DNA of 19,281 nucleotides, from NCBI GenBank assembly GCA_023433585.1, contig JAEZCL010000276.1, positions 1 to 19,281 of the forward strand. The letters run 5' to 3'. Source of the stretch: Pseudomonadota bacterium (lineage in GTDB: Bacteria > Pseudomonadota > Alphaproteobacteria > Caulobacterales > Caulobacteraceae). The notes under the pieces are model-generated. The model was not told the DNA's origin. It worked only from the letters and a program-made list of their open reading frames with translations, and did no database searches. This document shows positions 13,880 through 19,281 of this stretch, piece by piece; the first letter of the stretch is position 1; every line of letters begins with the position of its first letter. Made by a program: the position numbers and the translations under genes.

Positions 13880-15604
13880 GTGGTTCGGCTGGGCCGAGGC
13901 TTCACGTCGTCCGTCAAGGCCCAGGGCATACGCTTTCGGCTCGCGGCGGCCATGGCCGTGGGCCTGCTGCCGATCCTGCTGCTCAGCGCCGTCCAGACTC
14001 AGGCGGCGTTCGAACGTGAGGCCCAGGACCGCCGCAACGCCCTGATTCTGGCCGCAGAACGCAGCGTGGCCACGGCCAAGGCGCGACTGGACAGCGCCAC
14101 GGTGCTGCTCGAAGTGCTGCGCCCGGAGGCCCTGGGCCTGTATTGCGCCCCGCGCCTGCGCGCCCTGGTCAGCGACCTGGACGGCTACGAGGCGCTCTAC
14201 CGCTTCAGTCCCACCGGCCGGGTGGCCTGCGCCTCCGCCTCGGTCGAAGGGGACCTCAGCGTGCGCGTCGCTCCCTGGTTCGAGCGGCTGCGGGGGGGGG
14301 AAGCGGTGGTTCTGACGCGCGCGCCGGACGCCCTGTCCGAGGCGCCCGCCTTGCTGGCCGCCGTGCGGTCCGAGCGCCCCATGGGCGCCTTCGACGGCGC
14401 CCTGGCGGCGGTGATCCCGCTGTCCGCCCTCCAGCCGGACGTGGGCGACCGCGCTCTGCCGTCCGGAGCCGAGGTGGCCCTGACCGACGCTTCGGGCGCC
14501 ATCCTCACCTCGACGGCCGTGACCGCCTTCCAGGGCCGGGACGGCGATCCGCTGGCCGGCTGGGTTGACCGGGCCCGCCAGGGCGCGGTCGAGTTCCGGG
14601 CCCGCGACGCTTCGGGACAGCCCCGGCTCTATGCGGGCGCAGCCCTGGCGGGGCGGGACGTCTATGTGCTTCTGTCGGCGCCGGATCCGGGGCTGGTGTC
14701 CTGGGCCCAGCTCAATCCGACCGGCACGTTGCTGCTGCCCCTGGCGGCCTGGCTGATGGCGTTCATGGCGGTGATGATCTTCACCGACCGCATCGTCATT
14801 CGCTGGCTGGACTATCTGGAGCGGGTGGCCTCGATCTACGCCAAGGGCCGCTTCTCGGTCCGGCCGGTCCAGGCCATGAACGCCCCGGCCGAGATTCGCC
14901 TTCTGGCCCGCACCCTGGACGAGATGGCCGAGGCCATCGGCGAGCGTGACCACTCCTTGACGGAATCCCTGGAGGAGAAGGACGCGCTGATGCGCGAGAT
15001 CCACCACCGGGTGAAGAACAACCTGCAGATCATCTCTTCGCTGCTCAGCATGCAGCAGCGCGCCCTGACCGATCCGTCGGCCCGCGCCGCCATCGGCGAC
15101 ACGCGCCAGCGCATCTCGGCCCTGGCCCTGATCTACCGCACGCTCTATCAGAGCGCCGACATCCGTCAGGCGGACCTGGCCGACTTCCTGCGCGAGCTGA
15201 CCGGCCAGCTGGTCGCCGCCGAGGCCGGGCGCGGCCCGGTGGTGGCCACCGAGGTGACCGCCGACTCCCTCATCATCGATCCGGACCGCCTGGCGCCCCT
15301 GGCCCTGTGGGCGGTCGAGGCCATCACCAACACCCAGAAGCACGCCTTCGCCGGGCGCGGGGGCAAGCTGCAGGTGCGCTTCACCGCCGGCGAGGAGGTC
15401 TGCGTGCTCGAGGTCCAGGACGACGGTCCGGGCGCGGACGCCACGGCCCTGGCCGGAGGGGTGGGACGCACCCTGATGACCGCCTTCGCCCGCCAACTGC
15501 GCGGCGACGTGGTGTTCGAAAACGCACCGGAGGGCGGGATGATCGCGCGGCTGACCTTCCCGCGCCCGGGCCCGCCGCCGCTTTCGCCCCACGCGGCGGA
15601 CTGA
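13880..15604 (+). CDS. phyK: PhyK-type sensor histidine kinase (HisKA_2 / HATPase)
   Basis: This 574-aa membrane kinase is the probable input to PhyR. It has TM1 (about 22-42), a periplasmic sensor domain of about 240 residues, TM2 (about 281-302), and a HAMP-like linker to about 357. The HisKA_2 domain follows, with the HRxxN phospho-acceptor motif at His376 (EIHHRVKNNLQ). The ATPase domain has the N box AITNTQKHAF, the G1 box VQDDGPGAD and a G2-like GVGRTL. This is the class used in alphaproteobacterial stress signalling, and Caulobacter phyK sits beside the same genes. The start is GTG, with AGGA 8 nt upstream inside the end of ecfG. The periplasmic ligand is unknown. A nine-G run (14292-14300) lies in the sensor-domain coding sequence. 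Confidence 0.92.
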   Translation: MVRLGRGFTSSVKAQGIRFRLAAAMAVGLLPILLLSAVQTQAAFEREAQDRRNALILAAERSVATAKARLDSATVLLEVLRPEALGLYCAPRLRALVSDLDGYEALYRFSPTGRVACASASVEGDLSVRVAPWFERLRGGEAVVLTRAPDALSEAPALLAAVRSERPMGAFDGALAAVIPLSALQPDVGDRALPSGAEVALTDASGAILTSTAVTAFQGRDGDPLAGWVDRARQGAVEFRARDASGQPRLYAGAALAGRDVYVLLSAPDPGLVSWAQLNPTGTLLLPLAAWLMAFMAVMIFTDRIVIRWLDYLERVASIYAKGRFSVRPVQAMNAPAEIRLLARTLDEMAEAIGERDHSLTESLEEKDALMREIHHRVKNNLQIISSLLSMQQRALTDPSARAAIGDTRQRISALALIYRTLYQSADIRQADLADFLRELTGQLVAAEAGRGPVVATEVTADSLIIDPDRLAPLALWAVEAITNTQKHAFAGRGGKLQVRFTAGEEVCVLEVQDDGPGADATALAGGVGRTLMTAFARQLRGDVVFENAPEGGMIARLTFPRPGPPPLSPHAAD

Positions 15605-15605
15605 C

Positions 15606-15631
15606 GGAACCCGCCGCGCCGCGCGCACGTT
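15606..15631 (+). promoter_or_regulatory. EcfG-type promoter (17-nt spacer) of the entericidin-like gene
   Basis: GGAAC at 15606-15610, a 17-nt spacer, then CGTT at 15628-15631 matches the EcfG consensus; 17 nt is an allowed spacing. It begins 2 nt after the kinase stop and would start transcription near 15638, about 50 nt before the entericidin-like ATG. Confidence 0.85.
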
Positions 15632-15687
15632 GGCTTGACCGTCAATATCATGCCCCGGCGCCGCCGGGGCCCATGGAGCAAATCGTC

Positions 15688-15825
15688 ATGCGCAAGATCA
15701 TCGTTCTCGCCGCCGCCGCCGCCCTGATGACCGTCGCCGCCTGCAACACCGTCGCCGGCGTGGGCCGCGACGCCCAGGCCGCCGGGGAAGCGGTCGAGGA
15801 CTGCGCCGAAGGCCAGACCTGCTGA
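15688..15825 (+). CDS. Entericidin A/B-family small lipoprotein
   Basis: This is a 45-aa lipoprotein with signal peptide MRKIIVLAAAAALMTVAAC, a VAAC lipobox and lipidated Cys19. It has the family's NTVAGVGRDAQAAGEAVEDC pattern. The mature peptide is only 27 residues and has two more cysteines (39 and 45). Entericidins are small envelope lipoproteins linked to stationary-phase or stress lysis in enterobacteria; in Alphaproteobacteria their role is unclear, though they are often stress-regulated. I chose the ATG at 15688 because GGAG lies 9 nt upstream; an in-frame ATG at 15673 would put that GGAG inside the gene. A dedicated EcfG promoter and a strong terminator make it a self-contained output of the stress sigma factor. 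Confidence 0.9.
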   Translation: MRKIIVLAAAAALMTVAACNTVAGVGRDAQAAGEAVEDCAEGQTC

Positions 15826-15849
15826 CGCCGGGCTGGCCCCGCATCGACA

Positions 15850-15886
15850 GGCCCCGCCGTCGCCGACGGCGGGGCCTTCGTTTTTT
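15850..15886 (+). terminator. Intrinsic terminator after the entericidin-like gene
   Basis: A perfect 12-bp GC stem (GGCCCCGCCGTC at 15850-15861 paired with 15865-15876, loop GCC) is followed by TTCG and six T. It starts 25 nt after the stop codon and ends the stress island. Confidence 0.93.
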
Positions 15887-16089
15887 CTGGACCGCCGCCG
15901 CTCGGCGGCCTGATCGGGCGATATCTGTTTCGGCCTGTGATATCTCTGTAGGCTTCATCGCCGTGGCGGTGATCGTCAGCCTGACCTGGCTGCCGAGACG
16001 AAGGGCGCAATCAGTCCATCCAGACGTGATGCAGCCCGTGCGGGCCGCCCGCGTTCGTCTGTAATCTGCCCAGCCAGCCGGAGACCCCC
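15887..16089. other. Upstream region of the aldehyde dehydrogenase gene
   Basis: This 203-bp stretch has no supported gene. The only structure I see is GATATCT repeated at 15920-15926 and 15939-15945, 19 nt apart start to start. GATATC is itself palindromic, so this could be a pair of operator half-sites or chance. GGAG at 16080-16083 is the ribosome site of the next gene. No EcfG-type promoter is present. Confidence 0.3.
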
Positions 16090-17541
16090 ATGTCCGATCC
16101 CAAAGCCGCCGCCCAGGCCCTGATCCGCGAACACGCCCTGATCGCGGGCGAGGCGATTCCGGTGAAGGGAAAAGGAATCGCCGTGGACGATCCGGCCACC
16201 GGCGAGATCATCGGCCATGTCCCCGATCTGGGCGCCGCCGAGACCGAACGCGCCATTCAGGCCGCCCACGACGCCTTTCCCGCCTGGTCCCGCTCGGACC
16301 CGCATCAGCGCGCCGCCTTCCTGCGCCGCTGGGCCGCGCTGATCGACGACAACGCGGAAGGCCTGGCGGGCCTGATGGCGCTGGAGAACGGCAAGCCGCT
16401 GGAGGAGGCCCGGGGCGAGGTCACTTATGCGAACGGCTTCATCAAATGGTCGGCGGGCGAGGCCGAGCGCATCCTGGGCGAGACTCAGGACACCCCGCTG
16501 GGCCACCTGATCGTGACGTTCAAGGAGGCGGTCGGTCCTTGCGCCCTCATCACGCCCTGGAACTTCCCGGCCGCCATGCTGGCGAGGAAGCTCGGCCCGG
16601 CCTTTGCGGCGGGCTGCACCGCCGTGGTCAAGCCCGCCAGCCAGACCCCCTTCACCGCCATCGCCCTGGTGGAGCTGGCCTACGAAGCGGGCCTGCCCAA
16701 AGGCGCCCTGTCCATCGTCACCGGCGACGCGGCGGCCATCGGCGGCGCCCTGACCGCCTCGCCCCTGATCCGAAAGCTGTCGTTCACCGGCTCGACCCCC
16801 GTGGGCCGCCTGCTGGCCGCGCAATGCGCCCCGACCCTCAAGCGCGTGTCCATGGAACTGGGCGGCGCGGCGCCGCTGATCGTGTTCGACGACGCCGACC
16901 TGGACCTGGCGGTGGCCGAGACCGTCAAGGGCAAGTTCAGGAACTCGGGCCAGACCTGCGTCTGCCCGAACCGCGTCTATGTCCAGGCCGGCATCGCCGA
17001 CGCCTTCGCCGAGAAGCTGGCGGGGGAGGTCGCGGGCCTGCCCGTCGGAAACGCTTTCGACAAGGGCGTGCGGGTCGGGCCCCTGATCGAGGACAAGGCC
17101 GTCGGCAAGGTCGAAGAGCATGTGGCCAAGGTGCTGGCGGCGGGCGGCAAGCTGCTGACCGGCGGCGAACGCCACCCCCTGGGCGACCGCTTCTTCCGCC
17201 CGACGGTGACCCTGGGCGGCGACGACGCCCTGTTCCGCGAGGAGGAGACCTTCGGCCCTCTGGTCCCCGTCTTCCCCTTCGAGGACGAGACGGAGGTTCT
17301 GGAGAAGGCCAACGCCAGCCCTTACGGCCTGGCCTCGTTCGTCTTCACCCGCGACATCGATCGGGCGATGCGGGTGTCGCGCGGACTTCAGAACGGCATC
17401 GTCGGGGTGAATGCGGGCATGGTCTCCACCCCCGTCGCGCCCTTCGGCGGAGTGAAACAGTCCGGCTACGGCCGCGAAGGCTCGGCCCACGGCGTGGAGG
17501 AGTATCTGGACATCAAGGCCGTGACCCTGAACCTGAGGTAG
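16090..17541 (+). CDS. gabD: Succinate-semialdehyde dehydrogenase (GabD-like)
   Basis: This 483-aa NAD(P)-dependent aldehyde dehydrogenase is predicted to oxidise succinate semialdehyde to succinate at the end of 4-aminobutyrate breakdown. The key residues are present: Asn158 (TPWNFP), Lys181 (KPASQTP), Glu256 (MELGG) and catalytic Cys290 in NSGQTCVCPNR. The second cysteine two residues on (Cys292) is typical of GabD and can form a redox-sensitive pair with the catalytic one. The length is normal for GabD. The motif after Glu256 reads ELGGAAP instead of the more common ELGGNAP. GGAG lies 6 nt before the ATG. No aminotransferase (gabT) gene is adjacent, so another short semialdehyde substrate, such as glutarate semialdehyde, is possible. 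Confidence 0.92.
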   Translation: MSDPKAAAQALIREHALIAGEAIPVKGKGIAVDDPATGEIIGHVPDLGAAETERAIQAAHDAFPAWSRSDPHQRAAFLRRWAALIDDNAEGLAGLMALENGKPLEEARGEVTYANGFIKWSAGEAERILGETQDTPLGHLIVTFKEAVGPCALITPWNFPAAMLARKLGPAFAAGCTAVVKPASQTPFTAIALVELAYEAGLPKGALSIVTGDAAAIGGALTASPLIRKLSFTGSTPVGRLLAAQCAPTLKRVSMELGGAAPLIVFDDADLDLAVAETVKGKFRNSGQTCVCPNRVYVQAGIADAFAEKLAGEVAGLPVGNAFDKGVRVGPLIEDKAVGKVEEHVAKVLAAGGKLLTGGERHPLGDRFFRPTVTLGGDDALFREEETFGPLVPVFPFEDETEVLEKANASPYGLASFVFTRDIDRAMRVSRGLQNGIVGVNAGMVSTPVAPFGGVKQSGYGREGSAHGVEEYLDIKAVTLNLR

Positions 17542-17542
17542 A

Positions 17543-17962
17543 TCAGACTTTCTTCAGCGTCCGCGCGAAATCCGCGACATCGGCGATCGCCAGGGTTTCG
17601 CCCTCGAACCAGAAGGTGGTCAGGGCCTCGTGGTTCAGCGCCACCCATTCCAGGGCCTTGGGCGCTATGCGTTTCAGGTCCCGCTCGTCCAGGCTGCTGG
17701 CCAGGACGCGAGGATTGGGTCCGATGGAGATCGAGGCGCTGGGCTGATGACGGCCGGTCTTCAGGTAGAGTTTCACCCGTGGACCGTGCCGCCCCAGGGC
17801 CGTGGAAATGAAGATGGTGGCGAGCACCCCGGTCCAGTCCGGCGGCAGATTGGCCATCTCGAAGACATCCTCCTCTTCGAGCGCGCTGATCTCCTCGTCG
17901 AGCGTCGGCTCGCGATCCGTCCAGACAGCGGGAGATTCAGAAAAGCCCATGGACGAAATCAT
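17543..17962 (-). CDS. Conserved-looking protein of unknown function
   Basis: I do not recognise this protein with confidence. It is soluble, about 139 aa, with no signal peptide or membrane helix. An acidic N-terminal stretch (EEISALEEEDVFEMANLPP) is followed by a compact part: FISTALGRHGPRVKLYLKTG, then ISIGPNPRVLASS, then VALNHEALTTFWFEGE and a C-terminal ADVADFARTLKKV. I place the start at the ATG at 17962, which has GGAAG 8 nt upstream. A TTG at 17986 would add 8 residues but has no ribosome site. Its stop lies 1 nt from the end of the gabD-like gene, so the two genes converge with no room for a separate terminator. It diverges from alanine dehydrogenase. Confidence 0.78.
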   Translation of the reverse strand: MISSMGFSESPAVWTDREPTLDEEISALEEEDVFEMANLPPDWTGVLATIFISTALGRHGPRVKLYLKTGRHQPSASISIGPNPRVLASSLDERDLKRIAPKALEWVALNHEALTTFWFEGETLAIADVADFARTLKKV

Positions 17963-18073
17963 CCTCTCGACTTCCGGTTGAGTCAAACCGGCGGCCCCGA
18001 CGTGTGAGCGCCGCCGTCACCGTCAAAAAGGAACATGACCTCGGTCCGATCAGGCGCGTAGGGTGCGCATCAA

Positions 18074-18086
18074 CCGGGTTAACCGG
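18074..18086. promoter_or_regulatory. Near-palindrome around GTTAAC upstream of ald
   Basis: CCGGGTTAACCGG is palindromic except for one extra G and is centred on GTTAAC, 22 nt before the ald start. The same GTTAAC core occurs twice in the 1457-1785 divergent region. It could be an operator for an Lrp- or CtrA-type regulator; neither is shown by the sequence alone. Confidence 0.35.
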
Positions 18087-18107
18087 ACCAGGCTCAGGGA
18101 GGGATTC

Positions 18108-19226
18108 ATGCGCGTCGGCGTGCCCAAGGAAATCAAACCCAATGAACACCGCGTCGGCCTGACCCCCACGGCCGTGCGCGAATACGCCGACCGGGGGCAC
18201 GAGGTCCTGATCGAACGGGGTGCGGGTCTGGGCGCCGGGTTCGCCGATGACGCCTATGCGGCGTGTGGCGCGGTCATCGCCCCGGACGCGGCGACCGTAT
18301 TCGATCAGGCCGGAATGATCGTGAAGGTGAAGGAGCCCCAGCCCATGGAATGGGCGCGGCTCAAGCCGGACCAGATCCTGTTCACCTATCTGCATCTGGC
18401 GCCCGACCCGAAGCAGACCCGGGGGCTGCGGGCGTCCGGCTGCGCCGCCATTGCCTATGAAACCGTGACGGACGCGCGCGGGGGCCTGCCGCTGTTGGCG
18501 CCCATGTCCGAGGTGGCCGGGCGCATCGCCGTGTTCTCGGCGGCCGAAACCCTGCTCAAGCACAACGGCGGCATGGGCCTGTTGCTGTGCGGCGTGCCGG
18601 GCGTGGCGCCGGCTCGCGTGGTGGTCCTGGGCGGCGGCGTGGTGGGTCTGAACGCGGCGCGCATGGCCCTGGGCCTGAACGCCGAGGTGGTGGTGCTGGA
18701 GCGCTCCATCCCCCGCATGCGCGAGATCGACGAACTGACTGCGGGCCGCGCCGTCACCCGCTATTCCTCCATCAACGCCATCGAGGAGGAAATTCTCAAG
18801 GCCGACGTGGTGATCGGCGCCGTGCTGGTTCCCGGCGCCTCGGCGCCCAAGCTGGTCAAGCGCGAGCACCTGGCCCGCATGAAGCCGGGCGCGGTTCTGG
18901 TCGATGTGGCCATCGATCAGGGCGGCTGTTTCGAGACCTCCAGGGTCACAACGCATGAGGCCCCGACCTATGTGGTGGACGGCGTGGTGCACTACTGTGT
19001 CGCCAACATGCCGGGCGCCGCCCCGCGCACCAGTTCCGAGGCCCTGAACAACGCCACCCTGCCGTTCGGCCTGGCCCTGGCCGACCACGGCCTCGAGGCG
19101 CTCCGGAAAGACCCGCACCTGGCGCGCGGCCTCAATGTGCTCAAGGGCGAAATCACCCACCCCGCCGTCGCCGAAGCCCTGGGAACCGACTTCGCCGACC
19201 CGTTCGGCGTGTGGGCGCGGGGGTAG
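18108..19226 (+). CDS. ald: Alanine dehydrogenase
   Basis: This 372-aa enzyme interconverts L-alanine and pyruvate plus ammonia with NAD(H); it is cytoplasmic and hexameric in known members. All catalytic positions fall at the numbering known for this family: Arg15 (EHRVGLTP), Lys75 (KVKEPQ), His96 (YLHLA) and Asp270 (VDVAIDQGG). The NAD-binding Rossmann motif is VVVLGGGVVGLNAA (about 171-184), and the C-terminal VVHYCVANMPGAAPRTS signature is intact. I chose the ATG at 18108 because GGAGG lies 5 nt upstream and the protein then starts MRVGVPKEIK as expected; an in-frame ATG at 18063 would add 15 unrelated residues. No Lrp-type regulator gene lies next to it in the window. Confidence 0.96.
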   Translation: MRVGVPKEIKPNEHRVGLTPTAVREYADRGHEVLIERGAGLGAGFADDAYAACGAVIAPDAATVFDQAGMIVKVKEPQPMEWARLKPDQILFTYLHLAPDPKQTRGLRASGCAAIAYETVTDARGGLPLLAPMSEVAGRIAVFSAAETLLKHNGGMGLLLCGVPGVAPARVVVLGGGVVGLNAARMALGLNAEVVVLERSIPRMREIDELTAGRAVTRYSSINAIEEEILKADVVIGAVLVPGASAPKLVKREHLARMKPGAVLVDVAIDQGGCFETSRVTTHEAPTYVVDGVVHYCVANMPGAAPRTSSEALNNATLPFGLALADHGLEALRKDPHLARGLNVLKGEITHPAVAEALGTDFADPFGVWARG

Positions 19227-19247
19227 GGCGTCCGCACCTCCTCTCCT

Positions 19248-19271
19248 CCCCATCGGCGAAGCCCGATGGGG
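19248..19271. repeat. GC-rich hairpin after ald
   Basis: CCCCATCGG (19248-19256) and CCGATGGGG (19263-19271) form a perfect 9-bp inverted repeat with a 6-nt loop, starting 21 nt past the ald stop. No T-run follows before the window ends, so it is either a terminator without a clear U-tract or a dispersed intergenic palindrome like the one at 16-36. Confidence 0.5.
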
Positions 19272-19281
19272 ACGGACAGAC

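Noticed and set aside
13742..15628. A 628-codon leftward open frame opposite the kinase gene
   Set aside because: It mirrors the PhyK-type kinase codon for codon in composition and has no domain. Long antisense frames are expected at this GC content.
15951..16064. A short hydrophobic peptide (GFIAVAVIVSLTWLPRR...) before the gabD-like gene
   Set aside because: It has only internal GTG starts, no ribosome site and no family. It could be a remnant of a membrane protein gene but is too short to support.
18029..18055. GGAAC before ald as a possible EcfG promoter
   Set aside because: No CGTT-like element follows at 16-17 nt, so the -35 match stands alone.
17937..19253. A 438-codon leftward open frame over alanine dehydrogenase
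   Set aside because: Alanine dehydrogenase has every catalytic residue at the expected position, so the opposite frame is a shadow.
1..19281. CRISPR arrays, tRNA or rRNA genes, prophage genes, insertion sequences
   Set aside because: No regularly spaced repeats, no cloverleaf or rRNA-like stretches and no transposase or integrase motifs were seen on either strand.

Overview
This is a very GC-rich chromosomal segment with tightly packed genes on both strands. The PhyR / NepR / EcfG triad (general stress response) is confined to Alphaproteobacteria. Together with a PhyK-type kinase beside it, an entericidin-like lipoprotein and a SapC-family protein, it suggests the Caulobacteraceae, plausibly Brevundimonas. 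The genus is an inference; no rRNA or other marker is present. I see no tRNA, rRNA, CRISPR array, phage gene or insertion sequence.

Layout. (1) 101-7228 is an envelope block. An M23 peptidase runs leftward, divergent from a rightward run: a YdbH-like AsmA-type protein, a YnbE-like lipoprotein, a YdbL-like DUF1318 protein, a small two-TM protein, a COG3650-like lipoprotein and a secreted CHAP-domain hydrolase. ydbH-ynbE-ydbL is the conserved set linked to phospholipid movement between the membranes. (2) 7276-9630 holds a leftward zur / alpha-beta hydrolase pair and a divergent SapC-family gene with a textbook terminator. (3) 9752-11188 is a leftward two-gene operon: a CurA-type NADP-dependent oxidoreductase and a degenerate MaoC-like protein. 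(4) 11273-15886 is a general-stress-response island. phyR runs leftward, and nepR-ecfG-phyK runs rightward from a shared divergent promoter region, followed by an entericidin-like gene. Downstream of phyR lie a one-TM small protein gene and, divergent from it, a candidate small RNA. (5) 16090-19226 holds a succinate-semialdehyde dehydrogenase gene, a leftward gene of unknown function and alanine dehydrogenase.

The main result comes from reading promoters in region 4. I find four exact EcfG-type promoters (GGAAC, 16-17 nt, CGTT), before phyR, nepR, the small membrane protein gene and the entericidin gene. A fifth, near-consensus site (GGAAC-N16-CATT) points leftward into a roughly 115-nt intergenic transcript. 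That transcript would have a long stem-loop exposing a run of seven C, and would end in a perfect hairpin with a U-run. Its size, C-rich loop and stress-type promoter resemble the Caulobacter stress sRNA GsrN; homology is inferred, not demonstrated. The island thus looks like the stress sigma-factor circuit together with several of its own outputs: a small RNA, a small membrane protein and an envelope lipoprotein. The kinase gene also carries a nine-G run that could slip.
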